The position numbers and the translations under genes are program-made. Shown piece after piece: positions 1 through 5,942 of a stretch of 14,773 bases of DNA; position 1 is the stretch's first letter, and each line of letters begins with the position of its first letter. Location: NCBI GenBank assembly GCA_019232735.1, contig JAFANL010000074.1:1-14773 (forward strand), in the 5' to 3' direction. Under the pieces are notes generated by a model. The model had not been told where the DNA came from and did no database searches. It saw nothing but the letters and a program-made list of their open reading frames with translations. Origin of the DNA: Aquitalea sp. GTDB lineage: Bacteria > Pseudomonadota > Gammaproteobacteria > Burkholderiales > Chromobacteriaceae.

Positions 1-501
1 CAAGTACTGCGCTCCCACATCACCCTGTACGGCAGCCTTGCGATACCAGTACGCCGACTTGGCATAATCCTGCGTGATGCCACGTCCGAGATAATACTGG
101 GTGGCAATGCTGACCTGCGCATCCCGATGCCCCTGCCGCGCCGCCGCCGCAAACAGACGGGTGGCCTCTTCCATGTTCCGCCCGACCCCGTCACCACTCT
201 CGTAGATCTGCGCCAACACGAACTGCGCACTGGACAAATCCTGAGCTGCGGCCAGATGCAGCCATTTCAGGGCAACGGGCTGATTGCGCGCCACCCCTTC
301 GCCACGCCAATACAACATGGCCAGATCGTACTGGGCCACCCGCTCTCCACGCTCAGCACCCGCCTGGAACTGCCGGAACGCTGCCGTGTAATTCCCTGCC
401 TGATAATCAAGCCAACCGGGCAGTGCCGGCTTGTCCTGTGCCCCTGCCAGTGGCGATGACAACAGCACAAGCAGCCAGATCATTCTCCTGCATGATTTCA
501 T
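1..501 (-). CDS. Sel1-repeat (SLR/TPR-like) secreted protein, 3' end beyond the window
   Basis: 167 codons are visible from the ATG at 501-499 to the window edge with no stop, so the C-terminus is missing. An AGGAGG Shine-Dalgarno (508-513) sits 6 nt upstream and fixes the start. Residues 1-21 form a signal peptide: basic KSCRR, a hydrophobic stretch MIWLLVLLSS, then PLAGA with likely cleavage after AGA. From about residue 37 the protein consists of 36-residue Sel1 units. Each has the pattern A..W/F....A..G...AQ..LA..Y..G.GV..N/D, with boundaries near 73, 109 and 145 (for example YWRGEGVARN, YESGDGVGRN, YLGRGITQD). Sel1 repeats are alpha-solenoid protein-interaction scaffolds. A periplasmic location is inferred from the signal peptide. 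The specific partner is unknown. It lies downstream of the YjfB-like gene but is separated from it by a terminator. Confidence 0.85.
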   Translation of the reverse strand, partial: MKSCRRMIWLLVLLSSPLAGAQDKPALPGWLDYQAGNYTAAFRQFQAGAERGERVAQYDLAMLYWRGEGVARNQPVALKWLHLAAAQDLSSAQFVLAQIYESGDGVGRNMEEATRLFAAAARQGHRDAQVSIATQYYLGRGITQDYAKSAYWYRKAAVQGDVGAQYL

Positions 502-552
502 GACACACCTCCTGGCTATTGGTCGGCCTGAGGCTTGATTTCTTACCAGCGT

Positions 553-578
553 AAAAAAAGCGGCTTGCGCCGCTTTTT
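553..578 (-). terminator. Rho-independent terminator downstream of the YjfB-like gene
   Basis: A GCGGC/GCCGC stem (560-564 and 569-573) with a TTGC loop is flanked by seven A (553-559) and five T (574-578) on the plus strand. Read on the minus strand the hairpin is followed by seven T. It begins 14 nt after the stop of the small gene at 592. The flanking A and T tracts could also let it act in the plus direction. Confidence 0.85.
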
Positions 579-591
579 CCCATCAGTCCAC

Positions 592-786
592 TCAGGCCCT
601 TACATCGACACTCTGTCCCAAATGTGCGGGATTCGATGCAGCCTGGCTGATCTGTGTCCCCGCATCACTGGCACCCTGCACCAGCGACAGGACCGACTGA
701 CCCTCAGCCTGCAGGGATTTCTTCAGCGCAAACACCTGAGTGGCCGATGAAACATTCTGTCCGCTTACTTGACTTATTCCGTCCAT
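592..786 (-). CDS. YjfB-family putative motility protein (64 aa)
   Basis: This small protein begins MDGISQVSGQ and ends PAHLGQSVDVRA. The C-terminal LGQ-[SN]-[VI]-D-[VI] signature, the central ALKKSLQAEGQSVLSLVQ helix and the length of about 60-70 residues match my recollection of the YjfB 'putative motility protein' Pfam family. The molecular role of that family is not established. A GGAGG at 794-798 lies 7 nt before the ATG (784-786), and a terminator follows the stop, so it looks like a complete single-gene unit. It has no signal peptide or membrane segment and no Cys, Trp or Tyr, which suits a small cytoplasmic helical protein. A candidate promoter is listed at 825-853. No flagellar gene is visible in the window, so a motility role rests only on family resemblance. 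Confidence 0.85.
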   Translation of the reverse strand: MDGISQVSGQNVSSATQVFALKKSLQAEGQSVLSLVQGASDAGTQISQAASNPAHLGQSVDVRA

Positions 787-824
787 GCCCCCACCTCCCA
801 GTCATTACAAACTTTAACAAGTCC

Positions 825-853
825 AGTTTAGACCGCACGCGCCATTCTGTCAT
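825..853 (-). promoter_or_regulatory. Candidate sigma-70 promoter for the YjfB-like gene
   Basis: Read on the minus strand, ATGACA (848-853) is separated by 17 nt from TAAACT (825-830). These match the -35 consensus at 5 of 6 positions and the -10 at 4 of 6. The predicted start near 818 would leave a leader of about 30 nt. Judged by eye only. Confidence 0.35.
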
Positions 854-861
854 GGCAAAGC

Positions 862-870
862 TGCTAAAAT
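862..870 (+). promoter_or_regulatory. Candidate extended -10 promoter for trxB
   Basis: TGCTAAAAT contains a TGn extension followed by TAAAAT (5 of 6 to the -10 consensus). No good -35 is visible at normal spacing, as expected for an extended -10 promoter. Transcription would begin near 877, about 28 nt before the trxB ATG, and would diverge from the candidate promoter at 825-853. Confidence 0.35.
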
Positions 871-904
871 AACTGTCCAACGACCTAAAAACAGGAACAA
901 CACG

Positions 905-1858
905 ATGAGCAACACCCGTCACAGCCCCCTCCTGATCCTTGGTTCCGGTCCTGCTGGCTATACCGCAGCCGTTTACGCCGCGCGCGCCAACCTCAAGCCG
1001 GTACTGATCACTGGTCTTGCACAAGGCGGCCAGCTGATGACCACTACCGAAGTGGACAACTGGCCAGCAGATGCCAGCGGCGTGATGGGTCCCGAGCTGA
1101 TGCAGCGCTTCCAGCAACATGCCGAGCGCTTCGGCACGGAAATGATCTTCGATCACATCCACACCACCCACATGCATGAAAAGCCGATCCGCCTGGTGGG
1201 TGATGCCGGCGAATACACTTGCGATGCACTCATCATCGCCACTGGCGCTTCGGCCAAATACCTGGGCCTGCCGTCCGAACAGACTTTTGCCGGCAAAGGC
1301 GTGTCCGCCTGCGCCACTTGCGACGGTTTCTTCTATCGCAATCAGGATGTCGCCGTGGTTGGTGGCGGCAATACTGCCGTGGAAGAAGCACTGTACCTGG
1401 CCAATATCGCCAAGCACGTGACCCTGATCCATCGTCGCGACAGCTTCCGCGCCGAGAAGATCATGATCGACAAGCTGATGTCGCGTGTAGCCGAAGGTAA
1501 GATTACCCTCAAGCTGAATGCCAACCTGGATGAAGTGCTGGGTGATGACAGCGGCGTGACTGGTGCCCGCCTGAAGTTCAATGACGGCAGCAGCGAAGAC
1601 ATCAAGCTGATGGGCGTATTCATCGCCATCGGCCACCAGCCGAATACCGACATTTTCAAGGGTCAACTGGAAATGGATGCCACCGGCTACCTGATCACCA
1701 AGGGCGGCCGCGAAGGCAATGCCACCCTGACCAGCGTGGATGGCGTATTTGCCGCCGGTGACGTGCAGGACCACATCTACCGCCAGGCCGTTACCAGCGC
1801 CGCCTCCGGTTGCCAGGCCGCTCTGGATGCCGAACGTTATCTGGACAGCCTGAAGTAA
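905..1858 (+). CDS. trxB: Thioredoxin-disulfide reductase (TrxB)
   Basis: This 317-residue flavoenzyme has the normal length for bacterial low-molecular-weight thioredoxin reductase. It passes electrons from NADPH through FAD and a redox disulfide to thioredoxin in the cytoplasm. Visible motifs: FAD-binding GSGPAGYTAA near residues 13-22, ATGA at 112-115, the redox centre CATC with C136 and C139, the NADPH-binding GGGNTA at 153-158, HRRDSFRA at 176-183, and the second FAD motif GDV at 285-287. The ATG is preceded by AGGA at 893-896. The Smr gene starts four nt after the stop, so the two are almost certainly cotranscribed. The peroxiredoxin two genes downstream is a plausible downstream beneficiary through thioredoxin. 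Confidence 0.97.
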   Translation: MSNTRHSPLLILGSGPAGYTAAVYAARANLKPVLITGLAQGGQLMTTTEVDNWPADASGVMGPELMQRFQQHAERFGTEMIFDHIHTTHMHEKPIRLVGDAGEYTCDALIIATGASAKYLGLPSEQTFAGKGVSACATCDGFFYRNQDVAVVGGGNTAVEEALYLANIAKHVTLIHRRDSFRAEKIMIDKLMSRVAEGKITLKLNANLDEVLGDDSGVTGARLKFNDGSSEDIKLMGVFIAIGHQPNTDIFKGQLEMDATGYLITKGGREGNATLTSVDGVFAAGDVQDHIYRQAVTSAASGCQAALDAERYLDSLK

Positions 1859-1862
1859 TATC

Positions 1863-2501
1863 TTGAAGGCCTTCAAGGATACATTGAAGGAAATCCGCCG
1901 GCAGGCGCGTCGCTCAGACCCGCCTGCCGCGCCTGCTTCTGTCCCGGCACCTGCAGCCGAACCCGACTTCAAGCAACTGTTCAGCGATGTCATTCCGCTG
2001 AAAAGCCAGCCTCGTCATATTCCGCAGCACAAAAAACCCAGCCCCCATCCTCGCCATCGTCACGGTCAGCACAGCCTGTCCCCCCAGGCGGAAATGGAAG
2101 TCCTGCGCCATATGGTGGGGCTATTCGAACCCCAAGACAGCCAGAACCAGTACTCCCGCCCCGGCATGCCCAACCAGACCCTCAAGCGACTGCGCAGCGG
2201 TCACTGGCCAGTAGCCTGCCAGCTGGACCTGCACGGCATGGATCGCTACCAGGCGCAGGATGCGCTGGCGCTGTTTTTGCATCGCGCCCGCCGGCGTGGC
2301 CCCTGCCTGCGCATCATCCATGGCAAGGGCTTTGGTTCCAATGGCCAGCCGGTGCTGAAAAAACTGGTTCGCTCCTGGCTCAGCCATCATCCCGAAGTGC
2401 TGGCCTTCTGTCAGGCCAGCGAGGAAATGGGTGGCGAAGGTGCATTGCTGGTACTGATACGACGTGGGCATCACGAGGAGCAGGCGCAAGAATCAGGATG
2501 A
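1863..2501 (+). CDS. Smr-domain protein (SmrA/SmrB-like putative endonuclease)
   Basis: 212 residues, read from a TTG start. The frame opens only at 1854 and has no ATG or GTG before residue 78, and GAAG at 1852-1855 gives a weak ribosome site 7 nt upstream. The N-terminal 110 residues are basic, Pro- and His-rich, and include QLFSDVIPLK near 38-47, which resembles the N-terminal segment of SmrA proteins. The Smr domain spans about 117-202, with LDLHG at 121-125, IHGKG at 152-156 and GGEGALLVLI at 190-199. Smr domains nick DNA or cleave RNA. E. coli SmrB, as known from the literature, cuts mRNA at collided ribosomes using the DLHG-type motif, which is intact here. Function as a nuclease is inferred from the motif. 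Its close spacing to trxB indicates an operon. Confidence 0.85.
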   Translation: MKAFKDTLKEIRRQARRSDPPAAPASVPAPAAEPDFKQLFSDVIPLKSQPRHIPQHKKPSPHPRHRHGQHSLSPQAEMEVLRHMVGLFEPQDSQNQYSRPGMPNQTLKRLRSGHWPVACQLDLHGMDRYQAQDALALFLHRARRRGPCLRIIHGKGFGSNGQPVLKKLVRSWLSHHPEVLAFCQASEEMGGEGALLVLIRRGHHEEQAQESG

Positions 2502-2577
2502 CAACAGCCAGAAATTTCCGCTAAGCTCACAGCAAGGCGGTTGCATTCTCACCAACCTCCACCCTCAGGAGTCTTGC

Positions 2578-3030
2578 ATGTCAGGCACACCCTGCCCCGA
2601 CTTCACCCTGCCCGGCACGACCGGCACTGAATTCTCCCTCTCTGCCGCACCCAAGCCGCTCGTGATCTACTTTTACCCCAAGGACAGCACACCGGGCTGC
2701 ACGAACGAAAGCATGGATTTTCGCGACCTGCATGCCCAGTTTGCCGCTGCGGGCGCCTGCATTGTCGGCATCTCGCGCGATAGCCTCAAATCGCACGAAA
2801 ACTTCAAGGCCAAGCTCGAACTGCCGTTTGAACTATTGTCTGACAAGGAGGAAATCGTCTGCACCCTGTTTGATGTCATCAAGATGAAAAATATGTACGG
2901 CAAACAGGTAAGAGGCATCGAACGCAGCACCTTTGTCATCGATGCCAGCGGAGTGATCGTGCGCGCATGGCGCAAGGTAAAAGTGCCCGGCCACGCCGCC
3001 GAAGTTCTTGCCTTTGTAAACACTCTCTAA
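2578..3030 (+). CDS. bcp: Peroxiredoxin, Bcp/PrxQ type
   Basis: 150 residues from an ATG preceded by AGGAG (2567-2571, 6-nt spacer). The reading frame is open further upstream to 2464, but that would overlap the Smr gene and lacks a ribosome site. It is a thioredoxin-fold peroxidase reducing H2O2 and organic peroxides. The peroxidatic site is visible as YPKDSTPGCT with Cys41 and Thr38, and the conserved catalytic Arg lies in IERSTF (Arg116). E. coli Bcp carries a resolving Cys five residues after the peroxidatic one. Here that position is Met46, so the enzyme is either 1-Cys or uses Cys61 or Cys95. It lies 76 nt after the Smr gene and 52 nt before the PIN-PhoH gene. Confidence 0.93.
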   Translation: MSGTPCPDFTLPGTTGTEFSLSAAPKPLVIYFYPKDSTPGCTNESMDFRDLHAQFAAAGACIVGISRDSLKSHENFKAKLELPFELLSDKEEIVCTLFDVIKMKNMYGKQVRGIERSTFVIDASGVIVRAWRKVKVPGHAAEVLAFVNTL

Positions 3031-3032
3031 AC

Positions 3033-3064
3033 GCAGCCTCCCCGGTCTGCCGGCCGGGTGCTGC
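3033..3064 (+). other. Imperfect GC-rich hairpin between bcp and the PIN-PhoH gene
   Basis: GCAGC (3033-3037) pairs with GCTGC (3060-3064) and CCCGG (3041-3045) with CCGGG (3054-3058), with a small internal loop and an 8-nt apical loop. No T-tract follows, so it is not a standard terminator. It could slow polymerase or stabilise the bcp mRNA end. It stops 6 nt before the AAGGGG ribosome site of the next gene. Confidence 0.35.
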
Positions 3065-3082
3065 ATCGCCAAGGGGTCCATC

Positions 3083-4486
3083 ATGGTAAGCCGTAAAAAA
3101 AGCAAAGCCACCAAGCTGTTCGTTCTGGACACCAACGTATTGCTGCACGACCCTACCAGTTTGTACCGCTTCGAAGAGCACGACATTTTCATCCCCATCA
3201 TCACGCTGGAAGAGCTGGATGCCCACAAGAGCGGCATGTCCGAAGTGGCACGCAATGCGCGCCAGACCAGCCGCTTCCTGGATGACATCGTCAGCGGCAG
3301 TGAAAACAAGATCGAAGCCGGCATCACGCTGAAAAGCGCCAGCCGTGATGCCGCCACCGGCAAGCTCATCCTGCAGACCCAGGCCATTCATAGCGTCCTG
3401 CCATCCTCCCTGCCGGTCGGCAAGGCGGACAACCAGATCCTGGGCATCGTGATGGCGCTGAAGGAGCTGCACCCCGAGCGCTCCGTCATCCTGGTGTCCA
3501 AGGACATCAATATGCGCATCAAGGCCCGCGCACTGGGCCTGGATGCCGAAGACTACTTCAACGACAAGGTGCTGCAGGATTCTGACCTGCTCTACACCGG
3601 CACACGCGAGATCGACGAAACCTTCTGGGAGCGCAACGGCAAGGACATGAGCTCCTGGCAGGAACAGGGCCGCAGCTACTACCAGGTCAAGGGGCAGGAC
3701 GTACCCAACCTGCTGATCAACCAGATGCTGTGGCAGGAAGGACCGCAACCGCTGCAGGCACGGGTGATCAAGGTTGAAGGCAAGAGCGCCGTCATCCAGA
3801 CCCTGAAGGACTACAGCCATCACAAGAACAATGTATGGGGCATTACCGCCCGCAACCGCGAGCAGAACTTCGCCCTGAACCTGCTGATGGACCCGGAAGT
3901 GGACTTCATCACCCTGCTGGGTCAGGCCGGCACTGGCAAAACCTTGCTGACCCTGGCGGCCGGCCTTGCCATGACGCTGGAACAAAAGCTGTATTCGGAA
4001 ATCATCATGACCCGGGTGACCGTGCCCGTCGGCGAGGACATTGGCTTCCTGCCGGGTACCGAGGAAGAAAAGATGGCCCCGTGGATGGGGGCGCTGGAAG
4101 ACAACCTCGACGTGCTCAACAAGAGCGACGATGACGGTGGCGACTGGGGCCGCGCCGCCACCCGTGATCTGGTGCGTTCGCGCATCAAGGTCAAGTCGCT
4201 CAACTTCATGCGTGGCCGTACCTTCCTCAACAAATACCTGATCATCGACGAGGCACAGAACCTGACGCCCAAGCAGATGAAGACGCTGATCACACGCGCG
4301 GGCCCGGGCACCAAGGTAGTCTGCCTGGGCAATATTTCGCAGATCGATACCCCTTACCTGACCGAGGGCAGCTCCGGTCTGACCTATGTGGTGGACCGTT
4401 TCAAGGGCTGGGAACACTCCGGCCACATCACCCTGCAGCGTGGCGAACGCTCACGACTGGCCGATCACGCCGGAGAGGTACTCTGA
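3083..4486 (+). CDS. PIN domain-PhoH ATPase fusion (YlaK/PhoH2-like)
   Basis: 467 residues. The N-terminal PIN nuclease domain (about 10-155) has LDTNVLLHD with Asp16, ITLEELD with Glu43 and Glu44, KADNQIL with Asp116, and SKDINMRIKA with Asp141, so its acidic metal-binding residues appear intact. The C-terminal PhoH ATPase (about 255-460) has Walker A GQAGTGKT at 280-287, Walker B YLIIDEAQN at 385-393 (Asp389, Glu390), and a conserved CLGNISQID stretch at 414-422. In mycobacteria and Bacillus such fusions are reported as RNA-unwinding ribonucleases; the activity here is inferred. AAGGGG at 3071-3076 gives a ribosome site 6 nt before the ATG. No antitoxin-like ORF precedes it, unlike mycobacterial phoH2. 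The alpha/beta hydrolase gene starts 4 nt after its stop. Confidence 0.93.
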   Translation: MVSRKKSKATKLFVLDTNVLLHDPTSLYRFEEHDIFIPIITLEELDAHKSGMSEVARNARQTSRFLDDIVSGSENKIEAGITLKSASRDAATGKLILQTQAIHSVLPSSLPVGKADNQILGIVMALKELHPERSVILVSKDINMRIKARALGLDAEDYFNDKVLQDSDLLYTGTREIDETFWERNGKDMSSWQEQGRSYYQVKGQDVPNLLINQMLWQEGPQPLQARVIKVEGKSAVIQTLKDYSHHKNNVWGITARNREQNFALNLLMDPEVDFITLLGQAGTGKTLLTLAAGLAMTLEQKLYSEIIMTRVTVPVGEDIGFLPGTEEEKMAPWMGALEDNLDVLNKSDDDGGDWGRAATRDLVRSRIKVKSLNFMRGRTFLNKYLIIDEAQNLTPKQMKTLITRAGPGTKVVCLGNISQIDTPYLTEGSSGLTYVVDRFKGWEHSGHITLQRGERSRLADHAGEVL

Positions 4487-4490
4487 TTCC

Positions 4491-5324
4491 ATGTATCCAC
4501 GCCTCGAACTGATTCATGAGGCAGCACAAGGGACGGAGCGGGATGCTCCGCCCCTTTTGTTTGTCCACGGTGCATTCTGTGCCGCCTGGTGCTGGCAGGC
4601 CCATTTCCTGCCCTGGTTCGCAAAGCAAGGCTATGATTGCTGGGCGCTTAGCCTGGAAGGGCATGGTGCCAGCGGCGGCCGGGAGTATCTGGCCGCCATC
4701 AGCATTGATGACTATGTGCGCAACCTGAGCGCGGCAGTCAAGCGCATCAAGCGCACCCCCATCATGATTGGCCATTCGATGGGCGGCTTCGTACTGCAAC
4801 AATATCTGACCAGCCACAGCCTGCCGGCAGCCGCCTTCCTGGCCTCGGTCCCCCCCACCGGTCTGGCCTCATCCAGCCTGCGTTTGCTGACTCAGGCCCC
4901 CGGCTTGTTACTGAATCTCAACCTGTATCAACAAGGCAGCTACAACCCGGTGCAGGACGAATTACGCGACCTGCTGCTGTCCCGTGATGCCCCGGAAGCC
5001 ACCACAGCACTGCTGGCACAACGGTGTCAGCAGGAGAGCCAACGGGCTGTCATGGACATGACGCTAGTCAATCCAATGAGCATCCGGCCCATCCTGCCAC
5101 TGCCGACACTGGTGCTGGGGGCGGCCGAAGATATGCTGATTGCACCGCAGGATGTGGTGGCAACGGCAGAACGGCTGGATGTCAATGCAGAGATCCTGCC
5201 GCACATGGGCCATATGATGATGCTGGATACGCGCTGGGAGCGCACCGCAGAGCGGCTGCTGAGCTGGCTGGAGGGTCTGCCCGACCAGCTGGTGCGCAAG
5301 ACGGAGAACCAGACCGTGGCTTGA
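4491..5324 (+). CDS. Alpha/beta hydrolase (esterase/lipase-like, substrate unknown)
   Basis: 277 residues from the ATG at 4491. An upstream extension to 4386 would lie wholly inside the PhoH gene and is unlikely. The alpha/beta fold elements are clear: oxyanion-hole HGAFCAAW at 26-33, nucleophile elbow GHSMGG at 94-99 (Ser96), probable acid Asp214 in GAAEDMLI, and His241 in HMGHMMM. No signal peptide is visible, so a cytoplasmic location is inferred. The family covers esterases, lysophospholipases, C-C hydrolases and others; the sequence does not tell me which. The ribosome site is AGAGG at 4474-4478 with a long 12-nt spacer, so it may rely on coupling to the PhoH gene. It is the last gene before a terminator. 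Confidence 0.88.
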   Translation: MYPRLELIHEAAQGTERDAPPLLFVHGAFCAAWCWQAHFLPWFAKQGYDCWALSLEGHGASGGREYLAAISIDDYVRNLSAAVKRIKRTPIMIGHSMGGFVLQQYLTSHSLPAAAFLASVPPTGLASSSLRLLTQAPGLLLNLNLYQQGSYNPVQDELRDLLLSRDAPEATTALLAQRCQQESQRAVMDMTLVNPMSIRPILPLPTLVLGAAEDMLIAPQDVVATAERLDVNAEILPHMGHMMMLDTRWERTAERLLSWLEGLPDQLVRKTENQTVA

Positions 5325-5348
5325 TGTTCCGGTCTGGGGCAACAAATG

Positions 5349-5378
5349 AAAAAATCCGCTGCTGGCAGCGGATTTTTT
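5349..5378. terminator. Bidirectional Rho-independent terminator
   Basis: Six A, stem TCCGCTG (5355-5361), loop CTGG, stem CAGCGGA (5366-5372), six T. The perfect 7-bp stem with A and T tracts on both sides can end both the plus-strand hydrolase gene (stop at 5324) and the minus-strand adenosyltransferase gene (stop at 5391), which converge here. Confidence 0.93.
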
Positions 5379-5390
5379 CATGGCGGATCA

Positions 5391-5942
5391 TCAATCCCGG
5401 CGATGCGGCTGCCACAAGACATCCGCATGCCCCAGCTTCTGATTGAGATGTCGTGCCAGCACGAACAAGGCATCGGACAGGCGGTTGATGTACTGCCGGG
5501 CCGACACGGAGACCTCGCCCTCGTGCGCCGCCGTCACCAGCGCCCGCTCGGCCCGACGACACACCGAACGCGCCTGATGTGCCAATGCCGCTGGCCGCGA
5601 ACCACCCGGCAGAATGAATTCCTTCAGCATGGGCAGATCGGCATTCATGGCCGTCACCCATTGCTCCAGCTGCAGAACATGTTCCGGCTTGAGCGCAGCA
5701 TAAGCAGGCACGGCCAGTTCCGAACCCAGATCAAACAGATCATGCTGCACTGCCAGCAAGTGCTGCACCACATCATCCGGCAGCACTTCCGCCAACAGCA
5801 CCCCGATCACCGAGTTCAGTTCATCGACATCACCCAGTGCCTGCACCCGCGCGCAATCCTTGCCTACGCGGCTGCCATCCCCCAAGCCGGTCGTACCATC
5901 ATCACCGGTACGGGTGACAATGCGGGAAAGCCGGTGTCCCAT
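5391..5942 (-). CDS. pduO: PduO-type ATP:cob(I)alamin adenosyltransferase
   Basis: 183 residues. It transfers the adenosyl group of ATP to cob(I)alamin to give coenzyme B12, in the cytoplasm. Family hallmarks: the N-terminal ATP-binding TRTGDDGTTGLGDG (10-23), GDVDELN (37-43), FILPGG (109-114), RRAERALV (129-136) and YINRLSDALF (151-160). The length matches the family of about 180-190. Its ATG overlaps the TGA of the upstream acidic-protein gene by one base (TGATG), so translation is probably coupled. A GGAGG (5952-5956) and an AAAGGA lie inside the end of that gene. No cobalamin biosynthesis gene or B12-dependent enzyme gene is in the window. It is the last gene of the pepA-holC operon. Confidence 0.94.
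   Translation of the reverse strand: MGHRLSRIVTRTGDDGTTGLGDGSRVGKDCARVQALGDVDELNSVIGVLLAEVLPDDVVQHLLAVQHDLFDLGSELAVPAYAALKPEHVLQLEQWVTAMNADLPMLKEFILPGGSRPAALAHQARSVCRRAERALVTAAHEGEVSVSARQYINRLSDALFVLARHLNQKLGHADVLWQPHRRD

Noticed and set aside
809..816. Exact TAAAGTTT on the minus strand, the -35 consensus of sigma-28 (FliA), upstream of the YjfB-like gene
   Set aside because: At the required spacing of about 11 nt the sequence is the gene's GGAGG ribosome site and does not resemble GCCGATAA, so a FliA promoter here is not supported.
704..1993. Minus-strand open frame of 429 codons across trxB
   Set aside because: It is a shadow of trxB and crosses the intergenic promoter region and the YjfB-like gene; no motif or ribosome site.
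2936..4426. Minus-strand open frame of 496 codons
   Set aside because: It lies opposite bcp and the PIN-PhoH gene, which have complete domains; the antisense product shows no recognisable motif.
4386..4490. Upstream extension of the alpha/beta hydrolase
   Set aside because: It would lie entirely inside the PIN-PhoH gene, while the family's first beta strand begins soon after the ATG at 4491.
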